Positions 10,060 through 21,877 of a DNA stretch of 64,000 nucleotides are shown piece after piece (position 1 is the first letter of the stretch; each line of letters begins with the position of its first letter). Below the pieces are notes generated by a model. It saw nothing but the letters and a program-made list of their open reading frames with translations, was not told the origin of the DNA and ran no database searches. Source of the stretch: Leucocoprinus leucothites (taxonomy: Eukaryota; Basidiomycota; Agaricomycetes; Agaricales; Agaricaceae); assembly GCA_013368445.1 (NCBI GenBank), contig JAACJO010000004.1, positions 1,116,001 through 1,180,000 on the forward strand. The letters run 5' to 3'. Both the position numbers and the translations under genes were made by a program.

Positions 10060-10649
10060 TGTCAAGAACTGGGTTACTAAGGACAGGGAACAGAGCTGAT
10101 GTTCAAGACCGGGTGCCTAAGGCAGAGGAGCAGAGATGTCTGATCTGGTCGATGAACACAGGAGCGGGTCTTGGCCTCAACTTATGTGTTGTGCCACTAC
10201 TGATGCTGACCCGGATTTCGCAAATGGATAGAGACGGGAGGGCGAAGAGAGAGCAGAGATCAGACAGAGTAGTAACATGTGACTTAGTCAATTATCAGAC
10301 TGAAGAGTACAGTACAAGTTCAACTACTTATATACGATACGGTGGATAGGGTCGGGTACTAACAAAACAAAGATATTGCAGAAAAAGGATAAGAGCAGAA
10401 TTATTGTCCAACATTTCGGAAAGGCTAGAAGATAAGAATATCCAAAACATTGGAAGGGAACTAAAAATGACAAGGGGAATGGAACATGACATGACATGGG
10501 AAAGTCTGAATACAACACACAGGGTGAAGAAGAAGAGTGGAGCAAATGAAGTGGAAGTGAGCTGATGCGATGAGATGGAAACCAAAGCCTTTGTAAAAAG
10601 ATTCTAAGATATTTCTAGCTGGGCTGTTCGGGAGGATCGGGTCGTGACA
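10060..10649 (-). repeat. 5' LTR of T2 (590 bp)
   Basis: The minus strand starts TGTCACGACCCGATCC at 10649 and ends TTCTTGACA at 10060. A TATA motif is at 10334-10328, and the predicted RNA start AGTCTGATAAT at 10301-10291 marks the U3/R border. LINE-A sequence GATTC follows at 10650. The expected partner duplication was lost with the 3' end. It is distinct from the 559-bp solo LTR family but shares the start motif. Confidence 0.9.
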
Positions 10650-11082
10650 GATTCTTGGAATATGAACTCTAAAATTGTATGGATTACTAACAGGTCGAAA
10701 GAATGGTGGACTCCTCACTACTCTGAGACTTTGCTTACTTATAGGTGAACTAAGGATCAAAAAGATTGGCAAGCATTTAGGGTGGCTACTCGAGCTGCTA
10801 AATGTTCTTTCTTTGATGAGCATATTCATGAGATCACTTTGACCAATAAATGACCCTGGGATCTCATGGAGTGGGTCAAGCAATGAAAACTCCCTGCCAT
10901 TGAGAGTATTCAATACCAAGGACACCCTTGCAACAACCTTCCAGACTGGTGGAATGCACTCCACTCATCATATAACTCTGCATCAGGTTGACTGGTAAGC
11001 CCTCATGTTCTGAATGAAATGAAAACTTTCCCCCCCTGCTCCTGGGCGGACTTTTCCACTCTGGAACTCACTGAATCCCTCT

Positions 11083-12528
11083 TTTTTTTTTTTTTTTTTA
11101 AATCAATGAATTTATATAGCGGTGCTCAATCGCAGTCCACTTTCAACTAAATATTACAAACAGACGGTACACTACAGCAAGCTGGGGTACATGAAGCAGT
11201 CAAAGACCGCTTAAGACAGAGACTATACATGATTAGTCCAGCAACATAGACAAGACTCGATAGAGACTATTGAACAAGGTGTCATACACAGAGATTGGAC
11301 TCAAAGGAAAAGAGAAGAGATGAAATGAAAGAGTATAGTTCACCTTCATTTGGTTTGGCGGGCACAGGAGCTTGGGGTGGTGGTGGATATGTGTTATCAT
11401 TGGTGAAGGCAAAAGCAGCCGGGTTCCTTTTCAAGAACTTGATGAGGAACTCATACTGAGGGAAAGTGCATTGCACCCATTGAGTGCGGAAGGGATAGAG
11501 GGGACAGTAACACAGGATATGATGTCATGTTTCCAGGTGGTGGCCACAACAACAGGACTTGTGCTCAAGAGGGAAGAACCTCTTGCAATAAGCTCCAATA
11601 GGAGCATGATTGAGGATGGCACGGGTCATGGGTGTGCATAGTGATGGCGACTCATTGGCTAAGGGAAGCCAGGTGCCCCCTTTAATGTAAGTGGGGATAA
11701 GGAACTTGCGATTTTTTTAGAAAGAAGGAAACTGCTGCCGCAGTACTTCTTCTTCCAGAATGTGGACTCCCAGGATTTCTGGCAGTCGTTGGTGATTTTG
11801 CATCACAAGAAGTCAAGAGTAGCACCCGAATGAGGAGGGGCATGTATACGTGTGGTGGTGACATCATTGTGGACTTTGAGGTGGGGCTTCCAGCACCATT
11901 TGGAAGAGACATCCCAGAAATTGATAGATCAAGAAGGTTTGGCCACAAGCCAATTGGATAAGAGTTGGCAGACTTGGATGGAGTGTGATTGACTTGAGTG
12001 AATAGAGGGATTGACTGCCAGCTTGGCTGCTGGAAGACAGTCTGTGATGAGGATGATGTGATCACACTGGAGGGAAATGGCCTTGGAGATGCCAATGCAA
12101 ATGGAATAGAGCTCAGTGTCAGTAGATGATGCCCAGCTGCTTGCTTGTTTTGCATGGGACACTTGTCATCCACTGTGATATATATGTGCCACCAAAACCA
12201 CCTGAAGGGAACCTACAAGTGGAACAGAAGCATCAGTGACAACCGAAATACAATTATGATTAAAAGAGGAAGAGGAGAAAACAGAATCAAGAGTCAATAC
12301 ATGTTTATACATCTCGTGTTTATCCGAGCAATTACAAGGATGAAAATGAATAGAATCGGAAAAGATGTCTATAAGACGAGACCCAGGCTTGGATTTAGGA
12401 GCAAATAGAGAAAAAGAGTCCGAAAGATGAGGAAGAGAACTATCTACATCAATAAGAGGGCCTTTGACTTTAGCTTTTTTGGCCAGAGTAAGAAAGTGAA
12501 GCAATTGGGGATGAGGGGGAGCGTTAAA
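11083..12528 (-). mobile_element. A2: 5'-truncated LINE-A inserted in A1
   Basis: The minus strand holds the last 1.45 kb of LINE-A: RNase H, the C-terminal zinc region, the ORF2 stop at 11282-11284, a 3' UTR of about 185 nt, the 3' hairpin block, and a poly(A) tail read as T at 11082-11099. CTGAATCCCTCT flanks it at 11071-11082 and 12529-12540, giving a 12-bp target duplication, and the A1 reading continues across. RNase H is disrupted by stops and frame changes. Confidence 0.93.
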
Positions 12529-12690
12529 CTGAATCCCTCTCATCTTGCGCTAACTCCTCAGCACTGGGACCCAATCATATATCCTGGAAGCACTTGAAAT
12601 CTATTGTTGCTCACAACAAGTGCCTCAAGAACATTATTCTCATTGCCAATGCATGCATGTGTTTATCTCACTGGCTGAGTCATTGATGTA

Positions 12691-13945
12691 TTTTAACATG
12701 AAACATTTTATGTTTTTCGAGCACAGAACTTTGAAAGTATCACTAATTGTATCAAAAACATGTAGTATCATGAGAACACATGTCAAACAATTGTTCAGTA
12801 AATTAATAGCGAGTATGTCCTCCTCGGGCCTGGATGACAGCTCCTACATGACTTTGCATGCTCTGAACATACTTATTGATTGTCTTGATTGGTAGCTCAT
12901 CCCATGCAGCATATATTGCTGCTTTGAGTGTCTCCAGGGATGTAGGTGGATGTGGAGAATCATGTATGATATTTTTGAGGTCATGCCATACACCCTCAAT
13001 GGGATTCATATCTGGAGAAGAAGCTGGATAGGGAAAGAGTGGAATTTGATGGAATGAAAACCAAGCTCAAGTCGAGTTGCTAGTATGGGAGGCAGCATTA
13101 TCTTGCTGGAACCATGGCTTCTGTCCCATCTCCTTCTCCACCTCTGCATAGAACCCAGTAAGCACCCCATTAAGCACTTGTTGCTGATAGCAAGCTGATG
13201 TCATTCCACCACCCTTTCCTCCAGGATAGTCTAAGGCAATAAGAGGACCTTTCCTCCCATCCATCACACACCCCCATACCATGACTCATATTGGGGACTG
13301 CTTGAACTGGGGAACCAAGCAGTCCTCATGTAAGACCTCATCTGGCCTTCGTGTAACAAAAACTCGGCTTGCTTGATCACCAAGATAAATATAGCATTCA
13401 TCAGAGAAGATGATGTGTGAGAACTGCTTCTGTTCCCAATTCTTGAGCCCTTTAGCCCATGCCAAACACTGCTAATGATGCTTCTGAGTTAAGAAGGGAA
13501 CCTTCTTGGCCACCCTTCGATTGTATCCAGCTCTTTTTAGAGCCAGATGGGCAGTGTGTCCACCCACAGAAAGGTTTAAGTCATTAGCAATTTCTCAGAA
13601 GGGTTTACGTCGATTTGTGATGGCTTCCCAGATAATTTGATGTTCCATCCAGTCTGTTAGGGTGCTTGGACAGCCGGAGCATGGGTGATTATAGGTAGAA
13701 CCAGTATCAATGTATTTTTTGACAATCTTTTGTGCAGTGGTGTATGGGATGTTTTCAATTTCTGCTGCTTTAGCCACATTTTCTGTGGCTTTCCAGGCTC
13801 CAACAAGCCAGTTCTTCTTGGGAGTATCATGCTGGCAGCGAGAGGTCTCAGTAGGTGGCATTTGCAAATTAATGAGTAGATTGGGACATGGTAGTGTAGC
13901 TAACAACATTGTACTGTCAGGAATCACAGGGTCATGAATCTTATA
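12691..13945 (-). mobile_element. Second Tc1-like element, broken
   Basis: A Tc1/mariner-like transposase remnant on the minus strand lies in three stretches: 13860 to 13595, 13282 to 13067 and 13009 to 12803. The first holds a helix-turn-helix region (NIPYTTAQKIVKKYIDTG). The second holds the middle DDE region ending WFQQDNAASHTS. The third begins MNPIEGVWHDLKN and ends IQARGGHTRY. One side abuts LINE-A at about 12690 and the other passes into copia sequence near 13945. I found no matching terminal inverted repeats. It is a different lineage from 2567-3586, though both end in ARGGHT-[K/R]-Y. Confidence 0.85.
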
Positions 13946-15199
13946 TAACAACCATCACTTTTTCTCACAATGAGTATAACTGCGTCAACTGAGTGCAGAG
14001 ACTGACAGAAGATTTCTGCTGAGTTTGGAGATATAGTAGATATTGGGGATGAGATAGGTGAGTGATTGGCCATTAACTATGAGTACGACTTGAACCTGAC
14101 CGACACCAATTGCTAGGATAAAGCATTCATCACCCATCCAGACCCAACAAGGCTCCTGGAGCTTTTTATAGGTGATGAACCAGTCTTGATGTGAGCTCAT
14201 GTGCAATGATGCACCTGAATCCACTACCCACTTCGAGGTCATATTGTTCCGACCAACCAGGACCTCTGCTATAAAGAGATGGATTACTTCCTCTGAATTC
14301 TCCTGCACCTTTGCCACCTTTGCTGACATGTCTCCATCCTTCTTCTCCAATCCACCTTTACCCTCCTTCGCTGCCAGATCAGCCTTGAGTTTTCAGCATT
14401 CAGGCTTGATGTGACCCTTCTTTTTGCAGTAATTACATTTCAAACCCTTCTTCTTGTCTCCATCTGAGTTAGGCTTATGTGATAATTTGCCCTTTCCTTT
14501 ACCATGTGCAATAAATGCAACCTGAGAATTTCCAAGTTTGGCATTCTTCTCTTCAGTAAGGACCTGAGTGATGACAGTGTTGGTGGAGAGGGAAGAGCCT
14601 GCAATAGTAGCAGGACTGGAGTTGAGAATGGTATGGAGAGTCAAATATGAGTTGGGGAGTGAGAGGAGCATAGTGTGAGTGACAACAGAGTCAGAGATAG
14701 GTTCACCAAGCATCTTGAGGATATAGGCCTTGTGATGCATGTCATTGAGCTGAGGTTCCATTGGCAACTCATCAGAGAGAGTGGCACAAAAAATCTCCTT
14801 GATAAGATAAGCAACTGTATTTTGACCCTTTCCTTCATAGCAGTGATTTAGCTTGTTCCAGACATCAGCAGCCATGGAAGAATGGATGATACCACTGAGA
14901 GGTTCATCCTTCAAGGTCAGAGTGAGCTGAGCCTTGGCCTCCATGTCTCAACAATCCCATGTATCAATAGCAGATTGATTTCTGATAACATCTGCATTCC
15001 TGACAGGCTTGGGACATTTGTCAGTACCGTCTACAATGCCCATCAGTTCCCTAAGCCTGAGAACTGTACCGATCCAGAACTTCCACATCTGGAAGTTGGA
15101 GCCATCATTTTCAAGTGATGGGATGTTGTAAAGTCTATTAGATCCACTGATCTGAGAAGATCCAGCTGAATCAGACATGGTGGGAGTTTATAGAAGAAA
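13946..15199 (-). mobile_element. Ty1/copia-type fragment (gag, zinc knuckle, protease)
   Basis: This is a 5' coding fragment of a copia-type element without LTRs or pol catalytic domains. It is joined to the Tc1-like remnant on one side (boundary near 13945, uncertain) and to H4 on the other (near 15199). It is the only copia coding sequence in the window. Confidence 0.82.
13980..15178 (-). pseudogene. Copia gag-protease remnant
   Basis: Start ATG at 15178 (MSDSAGSSQISGSNRLYNIP). Gag follows in order: the W-rich N-terminal region (NFQMWKFWIGTVLRLRELMGIVDG), the capsid region (AADVWNKLNHCYEGKGQNTV...), then knuckle CNYCKKKGHIKPEC near 14434-14393 (CX2CX4HX4C). Protease follows with WVVDSGASLHMS near 14230 and LSRNLLSVSALS. 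The order and motifs are those of Ty1/copia. In-frame stops lie near 14946, near 14391 and at about 13983, so it is inactive. Confidence 0.88.
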
Positions 15200-15693
15200 T
15201 CCCCCCATTCCACCCACCACCACTGGGGATCCCTGTCCCCACATCAAGTGCATCAACTGTGCCAAGTCGCATGCAGCTGATGATCACAAATGCCCATTCT
15301 GGTAACACCAGTTTGACTGGCTTTGGCTTGAACACCATTGTTGCAATGCTGCTTGGTCACGTCTGTAGGGTTCTCTTCTCTGCAGGTTGTATTATCCACC
15401 CCTACACTGTGCGTAGTGGGCTCTGGAGATCCATGCCATGCACTTTCATCTGCCAGCAAATCAGAACAATTCAATTTGTATAGTATCTCTCTTTTATCTT
15501 GGACTATGTACCACTGCGTGAAGATGTCGTATGTACTAAGTGGACTTCAGACTTGTATTTATACCTAGCTATGTTGATGTGTAGTTGGTAGCAGTACTTT
15601 CTGCATGTTGTAGTAGTTAGGTGCAGACTGCTGTCATGCACTGTGTTATAAATTTGGACCCCTTTGGGGCCCACTGATTTAAAAAAAAAAAAA
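15200..15693 (+). mobile_element. H4: 3' end of an Ha1 element
   Basis: A 5'-truncated copy. The ORF1 tail (15200-15368, reading PCPHIKCINCAKSHAADDHKCPFW with a stop soon after, ending at TAG 15366-15368) is followed by a 3' UTR about 95% like H1 by eye and a poly(A) at 15681-15693. A directly following Hb copy (H5) begins at the end of the tail. No target duplication is recognisable. Confidence 0.85.
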
Positions 15694-16350
15694 GGTATAC
15701 AGGCTGTCATCAAGCCCACCTGTGCCCACTCTGGTGTCCCTCAGTGCCAGTGCTGCTGGTGCTTTGGTCACTCTACCCCCATCTGTCACAACAATGCTCT
15801 CAGGTGTTCCCAGTGTGGTGGTCCTCACTGTAGTGAGAATCATTGCTCCACATTGTCGTGCTGTAAGGGGAGTCCGAAGGCAAACCCCCCCATCCTGTTC
15901 ATACCTGCCAGGGAACCCTGTCCCCACATCTCATGTATCAACTGCAAGGGTGACCATGCAGCTGATGATTGAAAGTGCCCATTCTGGCACCACTGCTTTG
16001 ACTGTGATTAGCTTAGCCATCACAAGGAGGACAATAGGAGGCCCTGGTAGTACATTGCATACCTGCTTCAACACATCTTTCAACCCTGTCAGTATGTCAC
16101 TTAGGCCACATACATGTAAGCTTACTGTTAGAGGTCTGCAAGTTGGACTTGTAGTTTCATTCTGTTACTATGCCATGTTTCTTTGCCATTGAGTAGTGTA
16201 CTATATTCAGATAAGACTTTATCTATTCCTGTCTTTGTAGTGTTTGGCTTAGGTAGTGGTACTTAGGTCCTGTACTATGTTGGTGGGCACGGACTGCAAC
16301 TGGGCACTGCATAATAAATCATTGATTATAAAATATAAAATAAAATAAAA
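15694..16350 (+). mobile_element. H5: 3' part of an Hb element
   Basis: It begins inside ORF1 (GIQAVIKPTCAHSGVPQCQCCWCFGH), carries the three knuckles with one TGA in DD*KCPFW and another in D*LSHHKED, and stops at 16048-16050. The 3' UTR ends with GGACTGCAACTGGGCACTGC, TAATAAATCATTGATT, then a degenerate tail of A and TAAAA units up to 16350. The LINE-A copy A3 starts at the next base. Confidence 0.87.
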
Positions 16351-16758
16351 AACCACCATCATCGAATTCTTTGATGGTGTTTAACTACATATTGACTACA
16401 AATACTACCAATATGACTGCACCATTACACTGGGTGGATCTTAAGGGTACCCCTCCACTGTCTTTGGACCCTATGAACATTGCTGACACTAAAACATGTA
16501 TCTCGACTAGCAAGCATGATCGCTCAAAATCACCTGCCCTTTCCATAAAATTGACTAGACACTCTATCCACGATGACGCCAAGTCTGCTGCCTTCTCTAG
16601 AGCTGGCTCAGAAGAAGAAGAGAGTGGTGAGAGTGATTTGGATTTGTCTGATAATTCAAACCCCCCCTCCTCCATAATCATACCTGCTGCATTATCACAT
16701 GCAGCTTCATACTCATCCCTTAGGACTCCCCCTCCTCCTTCATCACATGCCAGGCAAG

Positions 16759-17319
16759 TGTCACAAGCTGATCCTCAAGAATGGCTGACAGTTCGAACTT
16801 GGTATTATTTTCATGAACTCTTATCCATTTTCGCATATCAGGTACTTCGGTTTTTATCAGTCTTTCACCTTTGGACTTATTCTGACATCTTCCATTTTAT
16901 TAATTCATACCACCTTGTCGAAATTTTCTGACAACTGTTTAATAATAAATTTTATATCTTCTAGCCTTGTAAAATTTGTGGACTCTACTTTGATTATTTC
17001 TCTGTTTACTACTTTGCTTGTTTTCCTTATCTGATCCTATATTCCGCATCATATATAAGTAGCACGACTTTGTACTTGAAGTCCTCAGTCTGACAATCAA
17101 CTTAGCAATATGCTAGTTTTTCCTCTACTCTCTATTCGGCCTCTGCTCTCTTCCCTTGTCTGAAATCTGGGTCAAGCATCAGTAGTCAGCACAAGACATA
17201 AGTTGAGGTTGCAACCCACTCCTGCATTTGATGACTGGCTTCTGTCTTACCTCTGTCCCACCTCTGTCCATCTGGTCTGAGACATCAGCTCCCTACCCAT
17301 AGTGTTTGTGTGCTTGACA
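16759..17319 (+). mobile_element. Solo LTR SL2 (561 bp) with GCAAG duplication
   Basis: It starts TGTCACAAGCTG and ends GTGCTTGACA. GCAAG flanks it at 16754-16758 and 17320-17324, and the ORF1 reading of A3 resumes after it. TATATAAG followed by AGTCTGACAATC gives the promoter and RNA start in plus orientation. Same family as SL1, SL3 and SL4. Confidence 0.94.
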
Positions 17320-18724
17320 GCAAGCTCATGCTTGTGAAGTCCGTCGAGGTCTGGACACCACCCCCAAAGCCATATCAAGAACCACATCCATGAGTGTGTA
17401 TGATGGCTTCAAATCACCCATTCCCTTCTATGCTTATGGTGAGGAGTTCTTAGGTGAGCTCAATCGAGCTGATTCTCTGAATTTGAACTCTCATGGGGAT
17501 ATGTGGAGTGACCAAGAGGAAGGGGTATTCAGCAATGGGGAGCCAGACACTCATCTATCTGGACTCCCACCTACCTCAAGGCTGCCTCATGTAATCCATG
17601 GATCTGCTAAGTCAGCAAATGCTGTGCCAACTGGCACTCTGGCTACTTTCTTTGCCAGATTATCTGATACTAATGACATCACACCTGACATCACAGCACA
17701 GCCACAGGAATCTAGGCCTGCACAGCCACAACTTCTAGATCTCAAGGATCCATCAAATATAGCCACTGAAAAAACTGTGATAGTTGGTGAAACTGCCTTC
17801 AAAGTGCTTGAGGCACTTAAATATGTTACAAATTTCTTTAAACATTGTGCTGCTCTGGGACTGCGACCTAGAGAAAAGGACCTGAGATTTCCCTAAATGG
17901 GGAAACCAATCTATTATTTACTCACAACTATGTTTTAATCAGGCTGGGACCACTTGCCTATCAACAGCAAGAATGGTCTCATGATCATTGAAGTTTTTTT
18001 TTTTTTTTTTTTTTAAATCAATGATTTATTATGTGGTACCTGGTTGCAGTCCGCACTCGCCAACATAATACAGGGCCCAAGTACTGCTACCCAAGCCAAA
18101 CACTACAGAGACAAGAATAGATAAAGTCCTGTCCAAATATAGTACACTACTCAAAAGCAAAGAGACGTGGCATAGTAACAAAGAAATGAAACTAAAGTCC
18201 AACTCACAGACCTCTAACAGTAAGCTTACATGCCTGTGTGGCCCTAGCAACATACCGATGGGGTTGGAAGATGTGTTGAAGCATGTACATGACCTACTAC
18301 CGGGGCCTCCTATTGTCCTCCTTGTGATGGCTAAGCCAGTCACAGTCAAACCAGTGGCACCAGAATGGGCACTTTTGATCATCAGCTGCATGGTCGCCCT
18401 TGCAGTTGATACATGAGATATGGGGACAGGGTTCCCCGGTGGGTGTGGGCAGGATGGGGGGGTTAGCCTTTGGACTCCCCTTACAGCATGACAATGTAAA
18501 GTGATGATTCTCACTATAGTGAGGACCACCACACTGGGAGCACCTGAGCACGCAGTTGCGGCAGGTGGGAGTAGAGTGACCGAAGCACCAGCAGCACTGG
18601 CACTGGGGAATACCAGGGTGGGTATGGGTGGGCTTGATGACAGCCTGCATACCATTGAAGTCGAGGTACTTGTTGAGGAGCTTCTTGGCACCAGGTCCTG
18701 ACTGAGAGTCCCATAGGTTGAACC

Positions 18725-19283
18725 TGTTAAGCGCGCAAACGCTACGGATAGGGAGCCGACGTCAAGGACCGGTTGGACAGAGGTGTGACAGAGGTAAGGC
18801 AGGAGCCGGTCGTCGGACACGGGAGCGGGTCGTGGCCTCAACTTATGTGTTGTGCCGACTACTGACGCTTGACCCGGATTTCAGACAATATAAGAGAGCT
18901 GAGGACGAACAGAGAGTAGAGGAAAGTAGCGTATCGCTAAGTTGATTATCAGACTGAGGAAACCAAGTACAAAGTCGTGCTACTTATATACGATGCGGAA
19001 TATAGGATCGGATAAGGAAAACAAACAAAGTAATAAACGGAGAAATAATCAAAGTGGAGTCCGCAAATTTTACAAGGCTAGAAGATATAAAATTTACTAT
19101 TAAACGGTTGTCAGAAAATTTCGACAAGGCGGTATGAATTAATAACATGGAAGATGTCAGAATAAGTCCGAAGGCGAAAGACCGATAAAAACCGAAGTAA
19201 CCGATATGTGAAAGCGGCTATGAGTTCATGAAAATAATACCAAGTTCAAACCGTCAGCCGTTCTTGAGGCCCGGCTCGTGACA
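18725..19283 (-). mobile_element. Solo LTR SL3 (559 bp) with GAACC duplication
   Basis: On the plus strand it reads TGTTAAGCGCGC to GCTCGTGACA. GAACC flanks it at 18720-18724 and 19284-19288, inside the WFDLWDSQ codons of H6 ORF1. It carries the same TATA and AGTCTGATAATC start motif on the minus strand. CpG is better kept than in SL1 and SL2, so it is younger. Confidence 0.95.
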
Positions 19284-20251
19284 GAACCAGACAGTAGTGG
19301 TGTTGGCCTTGGGGGAGTTGTGCATGATGTGCACAGATGAGACATCAGTGAAAGTGTCCTTGAACGGAGACAATTGCATGCAGTCAGTGATCTGAACTGG
19401 CATAATACAGATGCCGTTCACATGGAAGGGGACATCAAGGATCTTGAGATAAGACCTTGACCCAGGGCGTTGCATCTTCAGCTCAAATGGGGCAGTAAAG
19501 ACGGAGGGAATAGCAGACTTGACAACAGTGATGTCAGAGTTTGAGGGTACAGCAGAGGTATACAGCGCGATGGTGCTGTATGCCTTGGTGATATTCTCAA
19601 CACACAAAGAAGACTTGGCATGTGAGAGGGCATCATTGAGAAGGCACATGGCCTTGTGATGGAGATACATAAGTGATCTCACTGGCATTGCCAGTGAAAT
19701 CAAGGAACAATTGATGGTGGGTGGGCCCAGTAGTGGTCATGCGCGGCTTCTTGGCAGAGCCAGCAGTGGCAGTGGCAGCCTGATGCATTGCGGCGATACG
19801 ATCAGGGTCGAGGGAGGGGTTTGCCTGTGCCAGCTTTTTTTTTTTTTTTTTTTTTTTAAATCAATGAATTTATATAGTGGTGCTCGAATGCAGTCCACTT
19901 TTAGACTAAATATTACAAACAGATGGTATGCTACAGCAAGCTGGGGTACACGAAGCGGTCGAAGACCACTTAAGACAAAGACTATACACGATTAGTCCAG
20001 CAACATAGAAAAGACTCAATAGAGACTATGGAACAAGGTCTCATACACAGAGATCGGACTCAAAGGAAAAGAGAAGAGATAAAATGAAAGAATATAGTTC
20101 ACCTTCATTTGGTTCAGTGGGCACAGGAGCTTGAGGCGGCGGTGGACGCATGTCATGATTGGTAAAGGCAAAAGCAGCCAGGTTCTTTTTCAAGAACTTG
20201 ACGAGGAACTTGTACTGAGGGAAAGCGCATTGTACCCATTGAGTGCGAATG

Positions 20252-20810
20252 TGTCATGAGCCGAACCTCAAGAATGGCTGATGGTTCAAACTTAGTATTA
20301 TTTTCATGAACTCCTATCCGCTTTCGAATATCGGTTACTTCGGTTTGTATCAGTCTTTCGCCTTCGGACTTATTCTGACACCTTCCATTTTATTAATTCA
20401 TACCGCCTTGTCGAAATTTTCTGACAACTGTTTAATAGTAAATTTTATATCTTCTAGCCTTGTAAAATTTGCAGACTCCACTTTGATTATTTCTCTGTTT
20501 ACTACTTTGCTTGTTTTCCTTATCCGATCCTATATTCAGCATCGTATATAAGTAGCACGACTTTGTACTTGGATTCCTTAGTCTGATAATCAAATTAGCA
20601 ATACGCTACTTTCCTCTGCTCTCTGTTCGTCCTCAGCTCTCTTATATTGTCTGAAATCCGGGTCAAGTGTCAGTAGTCGGCACAACACATAAGTTGAGGC
20701 CACAACCCGCTCCTGCGTCTGACGACTGGCTCCTGCCTTACCTCTGTCACACCTCTGTCCAACCGGTCCTTGACGTCGGCTCCCTATCCATAGCGTTTGG
20801 GCGCTTAACA
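20252..20810 (+). mobile_element. Solo LTR SL4 (559 bp) with GAATG duplication
   Basis: It reads TGTCATGAGCCG to GCGCTTAACA, flanked by GAATG at 20247-20251 and 20811-20815, and lies inside the C-terminal ORF2 region of A4. TATATAAG and AGTCTGATAATC occur in plus orientation. Fourth member of the 559-bp family, and one of the less CpG-depleted. Confidence 0.94.
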
Positions 20811-20841
20811 GAATGGAATAAATGGGACAGTAACACAGGAT

Positions 20842-21877
20842 TATTTATTTATTTATTTATTTTATAATCAATGAATTTATATAGCGGTGCTCAATTGCAG
20901 TCCACTTTCAACTAAATATTACAAACAGACGGTACACTACAGCAAGCTGGGGTACACGAAGTGGTCGAAGACTGCTTAAGACAGAGACTATACATGATTA
21001 GTCCAGCAACATAGAAAAGACTCGATAGAGACTATTGAACAAGGTCTCATACACAGAGATTGGACTCAAAGGAAAAGAGAAGAGATGAAATGAAAGAATA
21101 TAGTTCACCTTCATTTGGTTCGGCAGGCACAGGAGCTTGAGGCAGCGGTGGATGCGTGTCATGATTGGTGAAGGCAAAAGCAGCTAGGTTCTTTTTCAAG
21201 AACTCGATGAGGAACTTGTACTGAGGGAAAGCGCATTGCACCCATTGAGTGCAGAAGGGATAGAGGGGGCAGTAACACAGGATATGATGTCATGTTTCCA
21301 GGTGATGGCCACAACGACAGGATTTGTGCTTGAGGGGGAAGAACCTCTCATGATAAGCTCCAATAGGAGCATGATTGAGGATGGCACGGGTCATGGGTGT
21401 GCATAGTGATGGCGACTCATTGGCTAAGGGAAGCCAGGTGCCCCCTTTAACGTAAGTGGGGATGAGGAACTTGTGATTCTTTTTTGAAAGAAGGAAACCG
21501 CTGCCACAGTACTTCTTCTTCCAGAATGTGGATTCCTAGGATTTCTGGCAATCATTGGTAACTTTGTGTCACAAGAAGTCAAGAGTAGCACCTGAATGTG
21601 GAGGGGCATGTATGCGTGTGGTGGTGACGACCTTGTGGACTTTGAGGTGGGGCTTCCAACGCCACTTGGAAGGGACATCCCAGAAGTCGATAGAGCGAGA
21701 AGGTTTGGCCGTGAACCAATCAGATAGAAGATGGCAGACTTGGATAGAGTGTGATTGGCTTGAGTGGATAGAGGGATTGACCGCCAGCTTGGCTGCTGGA
21801 AGACAGTTGGTGATGAGGATGATGTGATCGCACTGGAGAGAAATGGCCTTGGCAATGCCAATGCAAATGAAATAGAG
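20842..21877 (-). mobile_element. A5: 5'-truncated LINE-A inserted in A4
   Basis: This 1036-bp 3' fragment carries the end of RNase H, the C-terminal zinc region, the ORF2 stop at 21049-21047, the 3' UTR and the 3' hairpin. The tail is made of TAAA units rather than pure A (read as TTTA repeats at 20842-20864). A perfect 13-bp duplication AGTAACACAGGAT lies at 20829-20841 and 21878-21890. Confidence 0.94.

Larger units (their letters stand above)
7460..10649 (-). mobile_element. T2: Ty3/gypsy element with large 3' deletion
   Basis: On the minus strand: a 5' LTR (10649-10060), a self-primer site (10057-10047), gag, zinc knuckle, protease and the first part of RT. The element then ends abruptly at about 7460 against LINE-A endonuclease sequence. 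Most of RT, RNase H, integrase and the 3' LTR are missing, together with about 600 bp of the A1 target, so one deletion probably removed both. Domain order and sequence resemble T3 at the right end of the window. Confidence 0.92.
5917..12690 (+). mobile_element. A1: degraded LINE-A copy, mosaic
   Basis: LINE-A sequence runs in order on the plus strand: ORF1 C-terminus (5917-6582), ORF2 start and endonuclease (6585-6857, then 7417 to about 7459), a gap of about 600 bp lost together with the 3' part of T2, then ORF2 10650-11082 and 12541-12690. It is interrupted by solo LTR 6858-7416, Ty3 element T2 and LINE copy A2, and is cut at about 12690 by a Tc1-like remnant. The 5' part is absent. CpG is depleted and stops are frequent, so this is one of the oldest copies. 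Confidence 0.88.
6585..12690 (+). pseudogene. LINE-A ORF2 fragments (A1): endonuclease and start of RT
   Basis: 6585-6857 gives MSGKNNTISSVHIYSQNMGH and the LQEPPWNH motif, the N-terminal glutamate block of an APE-type endonuclease. It continues after the solo LTR at 7417 and stops matching at about 7459. 10650-11082 encodes the linker between endonuclease and RT (NSKIVWITNRSKEWW...). 12541-12690 encodes the first RT motifs (SAPGPNHISWKHLKS...). The GDFN and SDHAPL part of the endonuclease is deleted. Nonfunctional. Confidence 0.82.
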
